Source: JAEZBP01 sp963832725
GTDB lineage: Bacteria; Myxococcota_A; Polyangia; Polyangiales; Sandaracinaceae
Assembly: GCA_963832725.1 (NCBI GenBank)
Contig: CAWHVG010000003.1
Coordinates: 1,178,001-1,242,000 of the forward strand
Reading direction: 5' to 3'
Length of the DNA: 64,000 bases
Below the pieces are notes generated by a model. It did not search any database, was not told where the DNA came from, and saw only the letters and a program-made list of their open reading frames with translations. The position numbers and the translations under genes are program-made. This document shows, one piece after another, positions 1-8,372 of the stretch (position 1 is the stretch's first letter; each line of letters begins with the position of its first letter).

Positions 1-959
1 CCGATGAGATCGATGTTGTCCCAGGCTTCCTTCGCGTCACCGCGGGGCTTGTAGTAGTGGATGTGGACCTGGTGGTTCTCGATGCGGTAGCCGACGATCG
101 AGTCGAGCACGGCCGCCTTGCTGAGAACCTTGGTCTTGTTGCTCGCCGGCGAGTCGAGGATGAGCCCGTCGTTGTTGCCGAGGAAGTTGACCGAGTACCA
201 GCCCTCGACCTTGATGTTGCGGACCTTGAACATGGCCGCGAGCGCGGTCTTGAGCAGGGTCTGACCGGTCTTGCCATCCATGCCGGCGTAGGGATTGCCG
301 GTCTTGTCAGCCTGCTCCTGCAGCGCCGGGATGTTCGTCAGGCTGGGCGCGAAGTTGCAGTACGGGATGCCCAGCTTGTTCGCGACGTAGAAGTAGCGCA
401 TGGCCGGCGAGATGGCCGGGTCGTTCGCGTCGAGGCCCTTCTCGAACGCCGCGAGCGTCTCGTGGCACTCGGTGAGCTCCATCCAGCGCTCGGTCGAGGC
501 CAGGTTGACCATCACCAGGCGGTCCAGCCCGTTGTTCTTCTTGAAGTCCTCGAGGCACTTCTCGATGTGCTCGAGCTCGCCGCGGAAGTCCTTGGCGACG
601 ACCACGTTCTCGCCCTTGCAGTTCTCGGCGTACTCACCCGAGAAGACCGCGGGCCAGGGGGTCATGGCCTCGAGCTCTTCCTTGATCTGCTCGAGCTGCG
701 CGACGGGCAGCACGCGATGGTGCGTGGCCGCCTCGTAGACGTTCTTGAACGCCAGGTCCCACCCGCCGAACACGATGTTGTCGAGCTTCGGGAACTCGAG
801 CATGTCCGTAACTTGTTCACCGGGCGCCGGGTTGCCGACCTCGGTCAGCATTCCGTAGCGCGGCGTCAGGTCCCGGGCCATCAGGCGGGTACCGGCGATG
901 AGGGTGGACGAGACGGCGCCGTTGACGCCGATGACGACTACACCGAGCTTGTCTTGCAT
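1..959 (-). CDS. ino1: Inositol-3-phosphate synthase, C-terminus cut by window edge
   Basis: Converts D-glucose 6-phosphate to 1D-myo-inositol 3-phosphate in the cytosol with NAD+, the first step of inositol synthesis. The minus frame reads from an ATG at 957-959 to base 1 without a stop (about 319 codons), so only the N-terminal part is visible. It opens with MQDKLGVVVIGVNGAVSST, a Rossmann-type nucleotide loop. It later shows FGGWDLAFKN, the FSGEYAENCKGEN region, MVNLASTER, and NFLGNNDG followed by SNKTKV, which are the signature blocks of this family. It lies 43 bases downstream of the GH3 gene on the same strand, and an inositol monophosphatase lies upstream of that. The three therefore probably act on inositol production or use. 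Confidence 0.93.
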   Translation of the reverse strand, partial: MQDKLGVVVIGVNGAVSSTLIAGTRLMARDLTPRYGMLTEVGNPAPGEQVTDMLEFPKLDNIVFGGWDLAFKNVYEAATHHRVLPVAQLEQIKEELEAMTPWPAVFSGEYAENCKGENVVVAKDFRGELEHIEKCLEDFKKNNGLDRLVMVNLASTERWMELTECHETLAAFEKGLDANDPAISPAMRYFYVANKLGIPYCNFAPSLTNIPALQEQADKTGNPYAGMDGKTGQTLLKTALAAMFKVRNIKVEGWYSVNFLGNNDGLILDSPASNKTKVLSKAAVLDSIVGYRIENHQVHIHYYKPRGDAKEAWDNIDLI

Positions 960-1002
960 CGGACTTCTACTCTCTCGAAAAGGCTGGACTGTGGGTCACG
1001 GA

Positions 1003-2649
1003 TCAACGGACGTACGAGCGCAGAATCTCTTTGCGATCGTCGTCCAGGATCCGGGGGAATTTGGTCTGAACGCTGTGATTTCCGATGTCCGCCATGAAAC
1101 GGCGGACCGAGCCCTGAGGCAAAACGACCAGCTCGGGGCGTAGAATGGCCACGTCGTCCTCGCGATGCTCGCAGTAGACGCGGTTCTGCTGGCCGAGCGC
1201 GCGGTCGAACTCCGCCACGAACGCGTCGCGGTCGGCGGGCGCCTCGCCGAGGAACTCGACGAAGACCACGTAGCGGGAGCGGGCTGTGCCCTCGACGCCC
1301 ACGTCGGCGGCGGCGCCGTAGTCGACGGAGCGCGTCCCCGTCGCCTCGAGCGCGGCCTCCACGGCGCGCTGGATCTCGACGTGGGTGGTCAGCTCCTGGG
1401 TCGTGCTGAGGCAGCCGCTCAGGCGCCCGGCGAACTCGATGCGGAGCGGATCGACCGACGGGAAGCGCACCAGATCACCCAGCCGATAGCTGTAGAGCCC
1501 GCTCGGCGTGGTCACGTGGATCGCGTAGAGGCGGTCCTTCTCGACCTCCCACAAGGGCACGCGCCGCGGCCACGGGTCGTCCGCGTCCTCCACCGGCACG
1601 AACTCGAAGAACACGCCGCGGTCCGGGATCATCAGCATGCCCGGCTCGCCGCTGTGGTCCGTGGCGGCGAAGATGCCGCCCTCGGTCGCGTTGTAGGTGT
1701 CGACGAGGACGAAATCGTCCGTGCCCATCCGCTCACGGAGCACCGGCATGTAGGGGTCGGCCGAGACGCCGCCGCCCACCAGCACCTTCAGGTTGGGCCA
1801 GATATCCGTCACGCCCCTCACGTCGTGGCCCTTGGCCCGCGCCAGCTCGAGGAGCTTGTCGAAGAGGAGCGAGAACCAGCACGTGGTCCCGGCGATCCCG
1901 CGCAGATCGTAGTCGTAGTAGCGCTCGACGATCCGCTCGAGCTTGAGATCGTAGTCGTCGATGTCTCGGATGTCCTTCTCGGGAAGCTGCGCCGGCTTGG
2001 TGTAGGCCGGCATCCGCATCGACTGGAGCGACGGGTTCGTGGTGATCCACGTGGGCCCGTCCTTCTTCATCGTGGTCGGAGGGAAGAGCCCCAGCGTGAA
2101 GCCGCCGGTGAAGTCGTTCTCGCCGCGGTGCACGAGGTAGCGGTAGACGGCGTCGGCGGCGCTGCCCCGCTGGTGCTTGATCTGCCGCTCACTGATGGGG
2201 AGGAACTTCTGCTTGCCCTTGTTGGAGCTGCCCGAGCTGTTGCCGAAGTAACGGATGGGCTCGGCGACGAGCAGGTTCGACTCGCCGGCGCGCATACGCT
2301 CGATGTAGGGCGAGAAGCTGTCGTAGTCCCCCACCGGCACCCGCGCCGCGTAGTCCTCGTAGCGCCGGATGGTGGAGAAGCCGTAGCGCTTGCCGAGCTC
2401 GGTGCCTTCGGCCTGACGGACGAACGCCAGGAGCTGCGCCTCCTGGGCCTCGCGCACGCGCCGTAGCGCGCGATCCCAGAGCGCCACCCGGACCTCGGCC
2501 GTCATCCGGAGCGCGCGCCCGACCACCGGCGGATAGATCGTCTTTCGAAGCTCGCGGCGGGGGCCTACCTGGCGGGAGCTACCGCCGGCGACGCCGCTGC
2601 GCGCGGCGGGGCGTCGCGTGGTCGCTGCGCTCTGGGTGCTGGACTCCAT
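1003..2649 (-). CDS. GH3 family acyl-acid amido synthetase
   Basis: A member of the GH3 branch of adenylate-forming (ANL) enzymes. Plant relatives activate an acyl acid with ATP and join it to an amino acid; the substrate of bacterial members is generally unknown. Visible motifs are the P-loop-like YFGNSSGSSNKGKQKFLP (about residue 135), VLVGGGVSADPYMP, the adenine-site block DTYNATEGGIF, and YSYRLGDLVRF, in the usual GH3 order. The 548-residue length is normal. I chose the ATG at 2649 because AGAGGTG lies about 7 bases upstream; a GTG at 2685 would add 12 residues. It sits between inositol monophosphatase and inositol-3-phosphate synthase, which suggests a role in an inositol-containing or acylated product. 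That link is inference. Confidence 0.9.
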   Translation of the reverse strand: MESSTQSAATTRRPAARSGVAGGSSRQVGPRRELRKTIYPPVVGRALRMTAEVRVALWDRALRRVREAQEAQLLAFVRQAEGTELGKRYGFSTIRRYEDYAARVPVGDYDSFSPYIERMRAGESNLLVAEPIRYFGNSSGSSNKGKQKFLPISERQIKHQRGSAADAVYRYLVHRGENDFTGGFTLGLFPPTTMKKDGPTWITTNPSLQSMRMPAYTKPAQLPEKDIRDIDDYDLKLERIVERYYDYDLRGIAGTTCWFSLLFDKLLELARAKGHDVRGVTDIWPNLKVLVGGGVSADPYMPVLRERMGTDDFVLVDTYNATEGGIFAATDHSGEPGMLMIPDRGVFFEFVPVEDADDPWPRRVPLWEVEKDRLYAIHVTTPSGLYSYRLGDLVRFPSVDPLRIEFAGRLSGCLSTTQELTTHVEIQRAVEAALEATGTRSVDYGAAADVGVEGTARSRYVVFVEFLGEAPADRDAFVAEFDRALGQQNRVYCEHREDDVAILRPELVVLPQGSVRRFMADIGNHSVQTKFPRILDDDRKEILRSYVR

Positions 2650-2825
2650 CGGAACACCTCTCGGGGAATCGGCCGTCCCGGCCACGAACCGAGCCCGCGG
2701 CGGCGAGGGTTATGCCCGATCCGCCAGGACGGCGCCAGCGGCGCCCGGGCTCCACATCGCACCGCCGGTCTTGCCTACGACCGCGCGGCCCGAAGAAAAC
2801 GATTCCGCCCGCAAAATTGCGGCGA

Positions 2826-3641
2826 CTATGGCATCTCGTCGATCGGCGGCAAGGCGCGGGCGTGCGCCAGCGCAAGCAAAAGTGACTCGTGTAGGAACCC
2901 GTTCGACGCCAGCACCTCGCCGGCATCGAGCGCGAGGGCACGGCCCGTCAGGTCGGTGACCTCACCGCCGGCCTCTTGCACGAAGAGGGCCGCGGCGGCC
3001 AGGTCCCACGCCGCGAGGCCGACCTCCCAGAAGCCGTCGTACGCGCCGTCGGCCACGAACGACTGCTCGAGCGCCGCGGCGCCACACCGGCGCAGCCCAT
3101 GACTGGACCGGTCGAGGCCCACGAACGCCCGGTAGGGGTCGGGACGGCGAGTCGCCCAATCCGCCGGGAACCCGCTCGAGAGCAGCGCCGACCCGAGATC
3201 TCGCACCCCGGAGACGCGAACCGGCTCTCCGTTGCGCGTCACGCCGTGCCCGCGCGCCGCGGCGTACGTCAGACCCATCGCCGGCGCGTGCACTACGCCA
3301 CAGACGGGGCTGGAGCCCTCCCACAGGCCGAGCGAGAGGCAGAAAAACGGATGCCCGTGGGCGAAGTTCGAGGTCCCGTCGATTGGGTCGACGTACCAGG
3401 TGGCGCCCTCGCCTCGCTCGCCACCGGTCTCCTCGCCGATCACGCGGACGCCGGGAAACGCCGCCCCGAGGCGGTCCCGCAGGAGCTGCTCGCTGCGCTC
3501 GTCATACTCGGTCACGAGATCGCTCTCGGTCCGCTTGGCTCGGTACGCGGGCGACGAGCGGAACCCCTCCATCAGCAGCGCGCCGGCTTCGTGCGCGATC
3601 TCGACGGCGGTGCCCCGGAGCGAGGTGAGCGGGTCGGTCAC
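2826..3641 (-). CDS. Inositol monophosphatase family protein
   Basis: A Mg2+-dependent phosphatase of the IMPase/SuhB family. It would hydrolyse inositol phosphate to free inositol, the reaction that follows inositol-3-phosphate synthase. Visible metal-site motifs are VIGEETGGE (first Glu), WYVDPIDGTSNFAHG (the Asp-Pro-Ile-Asp-Gly-Thr signature), and the late WDLAAAALFVQEAGG. I prefer the GTG at 3641 because it places the N-terminus where the family usually begins and gives 271 residues; the frame is open back to a GTG at 3749. It precedes the GH3 and ino1 genes on the same strand. Histidinol-phosphatase or PAP-phosphatase activity also occurs in this fold, but the neighbours favour inositol. 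Confidence 0.9.
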   Translation of the reverse strand: MTDPLTSLRGTAVEIAHEAGALLMEGFRSSPAYRAKRTESDLVTEYDERSEQLLRDRLGAAFPGVRVIGEETGGERGEGATWYVDPIDGTSNFAHGHPFFCLSLGLWEGSSPVCGVVHAPAMGLTYAAARGHGVTRNGEPVRVSGVRDLGSALLSSGFPADWATRRPDPYRAFVGLDRSSHGLRRCGAAALEQSFVADGAYDGFWEVGLAAWDLAAAALFVQEAGGEVTDLTGRALALDAGEVLASNGFLHESLLLALAHARALPPIDEMP

Positions 3642-3757
3642 GAGCCGGCCCGTGTGCAACGCTCGGACCAAGACGAGGCCCGGCTCGAATTTCGGCCGGA
3701 CGGCCGATTCCAAACGTGGCCTCCGTTTCACGCTGTGAAATGGGCTCACGACAGCGC

Positions 3758-3790
3758 GTAAGCCCCTACGCGGGCCGCGTAGGGGCTTAC
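3758..3790. terminator. Perfect 14-bp hairpin between dipeptidase and inositol phosphatase genes
   Basis: GTAAGCCCCTACGC (3758-3771) and its exact reverse complement (3777-3790) enclose a 5-base loop. The right arm includes the TAA stop of the dipeptidase gene. There is no T-run. Its place at the end of one minus-strand gene and just before the next fits a terminator or mRNA 3'-end stabiliser. Confidence 0.7.
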
Positions 3791-4869
3791 GCAGCGCGCG
3801 CGGCGCGGTCGGGTCGAAGCGCGCGGAACGAGCGCAGGTAGTTGAGACCGAGGATCCTCCGGATCCGACCTTCGCTCCAGCCGGCCTCCAACATTCGGTG
3901 CACCAGCCGGAAATAGCCCGTGTAGCCGTCGCGCAGGTCTGGCGGAGGCGTGATCGCGCCGTCGTAGTCGCTCCCGAGGGCCGCCGCTTCTTCTCCGCCG
4001 ACGCGGATCACGTGCTCGAGGTGCGCCAGCACCATCGACGCGTCGTTGGGCATTCCACGCGCCCGCAGGAATCGGGGCTCGAACATGATCCCGACCACAC
4101 CGCCGGTGTCGACGACCGCGCGGATCTGGTCGTCGTCGATGTTGCGCCAGTGCTCCTTCACCCCGGTGACGCCGGTGTGGGTGACGATCAGCGGCGAGCG
4201 CCGGTCGTGCGCGTCCACGGCGTCCCAGAAGCCCGGCCGCGAGACGTGGGCGAGGTCCACGAAGATCCGCGCCGCGTCGAGCCGCTCGACGAGCTCCTTG
4301 CCCGCCCGGCTCAGCCCGGGGTGACGCCCGAGGAACGCGGCCGGGCTGGAGGTCGCGCCGTAGACCGAGCTGCTCAGGTGGATCAGCGTGACCCGCACGA
4401 GGTCCTCGAGCTCCGACAGATCAGGCCCCGCTTCGAGGGCATTGCCGCCCTGGACCGAGAGCATCGCACCGTGCATCCCGGCGGCCCGCGCCTCCTCCCA
4501 CTCGGCGTGGTCGCGGACGATTTGGATGCGTCCCGTCGCCTCGAGGGCGTCGCGCAGCCCTGTCAGGTTCGCGCGCAGCGCCCGCCAGCGCCCCTCCGCG
4601 CCGCGCGCGATGTTCGTCGAAATCGACCACATTCCGCCGGTCAGCCCACCGTCGAGCGCCCGCGGGAAGTCGAGGTGGCCGAAGAATCGACCTCCGAGCC
4701 AGTGGCCGTCGTGGCGGCGAGCCAGATCGTAGCCCCACAGGCGGGGCGGGATGTACGACTCGATATGAAGATCGATGACCTCGGCGTCGCGCACCAGCTC
4801 GACCGCCTCCAGTGACACGCCGACCTCGGCAGCGACGGTGGCGTCCGGCGTATGCGTGAAGCTCTTCAT
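3787..4869 (-). CDS. Membrane dipeptidase (peptidase family M19)
   Basis: A zinc-dependent dipeptidase of the renal-dipeptidase family, 360 residues, the normal length. Metal-site and family blocks seen in order are VIDLHIESYIPP near residue 33, LSVQGGNALE, RVTLIHLSSSVYG, FVDLAHVSRPGFW, PLIVTHTG and GSDYDGAITPP. No signal peptide or membrane segment is evident, so a cytosolic enzyme is likely despite the family name. Its ATG overlaps the TGA of the upstream lipoprotein gene (TGATG), so the two are probably co-translated. The substrate could be a dipeptide, including D-residue dipeptides from wall turnover. Confidence 0.9.
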   Translation of the reverse strand: MKSFTHTPDATVAAEVGVSLEAVELVRDAEVIDLHIESYIPPRLWGYDLARRHDGHWLGGRFFGHLDFPRALDGGLTGGMWSISTNIARGAEGRWRALRANLTGLRDALEATGRIQIVRDHAEWEEARAAGMHGAMLSVQGGNALEAGPDLSELEDLVRVTLIHLSSSVYGATSSPAAFLGRHPGLSRAGKELVERLDAARIFVDLAHVSRPGFWDAVDAHDRRSPLIVTHTGVTGVKEHWRNIDDDQIRAVVDTGGVVGIMFEPRFLRARGMPNDASMVLAHLEHVIRVGGEEAAALGSDYDGAITPPPDLRDGYTGYFRLVHRMLEAGWSEGRIRRILGLNYLRSFRALRPDRAARAA

Positions 4870-5444
4870 CAGCGCGCGACTCCGAATTGAAGGCGGTTGC
4901 CGGGCAGGTAGGCGGTCCGGATGACGAAACGGCCACCCTCCACCTGCACGGGATAGATGCTCCAGCGGGTCTGCGTCGCGAGCGTGTCGATCGCGCGCGC
5001 GTCCCGGTCGACCTCTTCCATCTCGAACGCGATGTCGTCCGGCGCGAACCCGCTCGGCACCGGCTGCTCCGGGATGGAGAGCACGATCTCGTGCCCCTCC
5101 GTGACGTTCAGCTCGGGCACGACCGTGAGCATCGGTCCGAGCGGCCGCTGCCGCTCGCGATCCCCGAAAGCGTGCCCGTCGGCGCCCACCTGAAACGTGA
5201 TCTCAATCGCCCCATCGAGCGCGCCGGCGGGGATCTCCAACCGAGCCCCGTTGGCCAGCGAGAGCGTGCCGCCAGCGCTGCCCACCGTGGCGCTCGCCTC
5301 GCGCGCACCGTTGACCGAGACCGGTCGCGGTGGCGGAGGCGGTGCTTCGCGGAGCGGCCCCCCGGTCGTCGCCCGCGCGCTGCTGGAACCACCACAGCCG
5401 GCGAGCAAGAGCAGGCCGGCGAGAGCCGTCGCCGAGAGCTTCAT
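4869..5444 (-). CDS. Putative lipoprotein, hypothetical
   Basis: A 191-residue exported lipoprotein of unknown function. The N-terminus MKLSATALAGLLLLAGCGG is a typical type II signal with lipobox Leu-Ala-Gly-Cys, followed by a Ser/Ala/Pro-rich linker (residues 20-45, including five consecutive prolines). The remainder, with segments such as GTLSLANGARLEIPAGAL and EIVLSIPEQPVPSGF, resembles the ZU5-like or autotransporter-like beta domain often seen in myxobacterial lipoproteins, but I cannot assign a family. The frame stays open far upstream; the lipobox fixes the ATG at 5444. It leads into the dipeptidase gene and is divergent from the gene at 5622, so the 178 bases between them should hold both promoters. 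Confidence 0.78.
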   Translation of the reverse strand: MKLSATALAGLLLLAGCGGSSSARATTGGPLREAPPPPPRPVSVNGAREASATVGSAGGTLSLANGARLEIPAGALDGAIEITFQVGADGHAFGDRERQRPLGPMLTVVPELNVTEGHEIVLSIPEQPVPSGFAPDDIAFEMEEVDRDARAIDTLATQTRWSIYPVQVEGGRFVIRTAYLPGNRLQFGVAR

Positions 5445-5621
5445 CGCGTCACCCCCATCCCGGGCGGCATGCCGCCCGCCGGCCGATCGTAGAGCCGGCG
5501 GGGCCCTTCGACAAACGCGAGGAGCCCGAAGCGCCGATCCCCGGCCCCCGCGACGATCGACCACACGACTCAACCCGCGCATTGACCTCGGCACATCCAC
5601 TTTGGCAGTCTCGGCACCGTG

Positions 5622-6080
5622 ATGCGCTGGTCTCCGGTGGCGGCTCTGGCGGCGGTCTGCACGGTCGTGGCCGGCTGCGGCACGCTCGATCTCGGCGACG
5701 ACATCGTCCCGCCCGACGTCCAGTTGGACGAAGATTTCTTTCATTGCGAGATCCAGCCCAACGTCCTCACGGCGCACGGCTGCGCGACCGGAATGGGAGG
5801 CGAGATGGGCTCCTGCCACGCCGATCGCTCGGCGCTCCGGCTCGTGGCCACGATGGACCCGCCCCCCGAGTGCGCCGACGGTGTCATCACCGGCGGCACC
5901 GTGTCGACCGACTCGATCGCGAACCTGGAGGCGGTTCGCTTCGAGGTCCAGAGCGACGCGCTGTCGAGCCCCTTCTACCGCCGGCCGACCGGGCTCGACA
6001 GCCACCCGCGCGTGATCTTCCCGGAGAACGATCCCGCGGCGCAGCTCATCGTGGAGTGGATCTCGCGAGGGTCGATGTGA
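5622..6080 (+). CDS. Lipoprotein with degenerate cytochrome-c-like domain
   Basis: About 152 residues with an N-terminal lipoprotein signal ending VVAGC. The mature part follows the layout of a family of myxobacterial and planctomycete extracellular c-type-cytochrome-like domains. It has FFHCEIQPNV, a GC pair, SCHADRSALRL, then NLEAVRF, a SSPFYRRPTG block, HPRVIF and a final VEWIS. The heme motif Cys-x-x-Cys-His is not intact; only Ser-Cys-His is seen, so heme binding is doubtful. A GTG at 5619 is the alternative start. The stop overlaps the GTG of the next gene (GTGA), and it heads a plus-strand envelope operon. Confidence 0.72.
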   Translation: MRWSPVAALAAVCTVVAGCGTLDLGDDIVPPDVQLDEDFFHCEIQPNVLTAHGCATGMGGEMGSCHADRSALRLVATMDPPPECADGVITGGTVSTDSIANLEAVRFEVQSDALSSPFYRRPTGLDSHPRVIFPENDPAAQLIVEWISRGSM

Positions 6081-6871
6081 GCGCACGACATGTGGCTCTC
6101 GTGGCGGTGCTGACCCTCGCCGCGCCGCTGTCTGCCGCGGCGCAGGAGGCGCCGGCGAACGAGGACGAGGATGCGCTCGCGGAGGGCGTGTACGCGCGGG
6201 TCATCGTGGATCGAACGGATCTGCGCTCCGGCCCGGGCGTGAGCTACCAGCGAGTTCGGGTGGCCGAGCGCGGCGACACCTTCCGCGTCGTGCAGCGGGC
6301 GAGCACCGGCTACTGGTTCCGCGTGGAGCTGCCCGAGGGCACGTTCGCGTGGATCCACGGTGACACCGTCTTCAACCACCGCGTCTCCCGCGAGCAGGCC
6401 CAGGGCGGTCGCTTCGCGCCGGAGGTCTTCGCTCCGCCGCCGCTCTTGACCGCCAAGGGCGAGCTGGCGGTGCAGTTCGGCATCCTCGGGTTCTTCAACG
6501 GGTTCATGGCCGTGCGCCCCTCGGTCAACGTCTCCCCGGAGCTGCAGCTCGAGGCCAACCTCGGCGGCTCGGTGGGCGACGGCGGGCGCCTGCTCATCGC
6601 GTCGGGCGGGCCGCTGATCAACCTCTTCCCCGGCTCGCCGGTCGTGCCCTTCTTCACGGTGGGCGGCGGCGTGGCCCTCAGCGATCCGAACGCGGACACC
6701 TTCCTCCTGAAGGCCGGCTCGACCGGCCTGCTCTACGGAGGCGGCGGCCTGCGTTTCTGCTTCCGCTACCACATCACCCTGCGCATCGAGGGGCGCGCGT
6801 ACGCGTTCTTCGACGAGAACCGCGTCGTCACGATGGAGGAGATCACCGGTGGATTCTCGGTCTTCTTCTGA
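6077..6871 (+). CDS. Exported SH3-domain / outer-membrane beta-barrel protein
   Basis: 264 residues. A signal peptide (VALVAVLTLAAPLSAAAQ) is followed by a bacterial SH3 domain around residues 35-95, recognisable by VDRTDLRSGPGVSYQRV and GYWFRVELPEGTFAWIHGD. The second half alternates hydrophobic and polar residues, with Gly-rich turns, and ends in Phe-Phe, as expected of a small outer-membrane beta-barrel. The GTG start overlaps the stop of the preceding gene and the end overlaps the DUF4266 gene by 23 bases, so it sits inside a tightly packed operon. A structural or wall-anchoring role is inferred. Confidence 0.78.
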   Translation: MSARHVALVAVLTLAAPLSAAAQEAPANEDEDALAEGVYARVIVDRTDLRSGPGVSYQRVRVAERGDTFRVVQRASTGYWFRVELPEGTFAWIHGDTVFNHRVSREQAQGGRFAPEVFAPPPLLTAKGELAVQFGILGFFNGFMAVRPSVNVSPELQLEANLGGSVGDGGRLLIASGGPLINLFPGSPVVPFFTVGGGVALSDPNADTFLLKAGSTGLLYGGGGLRFCFRYHITLRIEGRAYAFFDENRVVTMEEITGGFSVFF

Positions 6872-7094
6872 GGCATGGCGCGCGTGCCTCGCGCTCCTGG
6901 TCCTGACGCTCCTCGCGATCGGCGCGGCCGGGTGCGTGACGGTCCGCCCCGAGCAGCGCGAGTTCCTCGCCGATCCGGCCATGACCTTCGGCAGCGACGC
7001 GGCGGCGACCGCGCAAGAGGAGCACGTGCTCGACAACCGCGAGGGATCCTCGGGAGCGGGCACGGTGACGGGAGGCGGCTGCGGATGCAACTGA
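6849..7094 (+). CDS. DUF4266-type small lipoprotein
   Basis: An 81-residue lipoprotein matching the DUF4266 pattern. It has a hydrophobic signal with lipobox AAGC at about residue 29, then CVTVRPEQREFLADPAMTF, EHVLDNREGSSG, and a C-terminal GGGCGCN. The function of the family is unknown. The two C-terminal cysteines in a glycine stretch invite a metal-binding or redox role, but that is speculation. It begins with GTG inside the end of the SH3 gene and is followed 28 bases later by a DUF3570 gene, the partner that DUF4266 commonly accompanies. Confidence 0.82.
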   Translation: MDSRSSSEAWRACLALLVLTLLAIGAAGCVTVRPEQREFLADPAMTFGSDAAATAQEEHVLDNREGSSGAGTVTGGGCGCN

Positions 7095-7122
7095 ACCTGC
7101 ACCGGCGACCGGAGAGCGCACG

Positions 7123-8371
7123 GTGAGGCCCTCCCGGGAGACGCCCGCCCGGCCGCGCCACGCGTGGGCGGTCAAAGCGCTCGCGGTGGCGATCGCGCTC
7201 GCGTTCGTCTCGACGGTGCAGGCCGACGTGGGCCAGGTCGACGCGTCCTCGACGCTCTTCTACGAGGCCGGCGGCCCGCTCAACATGATGATCATCAACC
7301 CGCACGCGAACGTGCGGCTCGATCCGGTCGACGAGCTCACGCTGCGAGCGGGTTGGGAGGCGGACGTGGTCAGCGGCGCCAGCGTCGCCGTCGTGGACGC
7401 GCCGGCGAGCGGCGTCGACGCCATCACCAGCGCCACCCGCGTCAACGACTTCCGTAACGTGTTCAGCGGCGGCGCGGAGCTCCACAGCGACTACGGCACG
7501 CTGCGCGGCAGCTACAGCCACGGCTTCGAGAACGACTACCGCTCGGACTCCTTCACGCTGGGCGCCCGCACCAATCTGCTCGACCGCACCGCGACCATCG
7601 ACCTGAGCTACGCCCGAGGGTTCGATCAGGTCTGCGACATCGCGCAGACGCACGCGCAGGATCCGGTCCACCGGCGGCGCCTCGACTCGTCCGTCGGCTG
7701 CTTCACGGACGCGACGAACCGCACGACCCACAACGTCGACCTGCAGAGCTTCCAGGGGAGCTGGACGCAGGCCTGGGCGCCGATCTTCGTCACCCAGCTG
7801 ACGGTGAGCGGGCAGCTCGTCGACGGCTTTCAGAGCAACCCCTACCGCGCCGTCTGGCTCGGTCGCAGCGCCGCGCAGGAGCACCACCCCAACCATCGCT
7901 TCCGCTACTCGGCGTCCCTGGGCGCGCGACTATGGATTCGAGCCGCTCAACGGGGCGCTGCAGGCGATGGTGCGCGCGTACCGGGACAACTGGGACGTCC
8001 GCTCCATCACCGCCGAGCTGGCCTACGAGCAGACCATCGACGGAGGGCTGCGCTTCCGGATCCGGGGTCGCTACTACACGCAGGGCGCTGCCGCGTTCTA
8101 CTCCGACAACTACTCGATCGCGCCGCGGGGCCAGTACTTCACCGGCGACCGCGAGCTCTCGGACATGCAGAGCTACCTCGCCGGCGTGCAGCTCGTGTGG
8201 ACGCTGACGCCCGGAACGGAGGGCGCGTCCCTCGGGTTCCTGGAGAGCTTCCGTCTGCTCGTCCGGGCGGACTACCTGCACCAGGAGTTCCCGGACTTCC
8301 ACTACGGCCGAGCCAACGTGCCGAACAACAACTCCGTCGTGGCCACGCTCGGCCTGGAAATGATTTTCTGA
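7123..8371 (+). CDS. DUF3570 family exported beta-barrel protein (frameshifted)
   Basis: About 415 residues with a signal peptide (ALAVAIALAFVSTVQADV). The body is rich in alternating strands such as RNVFSGGAELHSDYGTLRGS, ending NSVVATLGLEMIF with a terminal Phe, typical of outer-membrane barrels. The order with DUF4266 upstream supports assignment to DUF3570. One frameshift near 7926 (GGCGCGCGACTATGG) joins ...RYSASLGA to YDFEPLNGALQAMVRAY; both halves are well formed, so a one-base sequence error is likely. The GTG at 7123 is the start. The lipoprotein gene at 8373 follows immediately, in the same operon. Confidence 0.78.
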
Positions 8372-8372
8372 G

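Noticed and set aside
57..1097. A 346-codon plus-strand open frame at the window start
   Set aside because: Antisense to inositol-3-phosphate synthase, whose conserved blocks leave no doubt about the coding strand.
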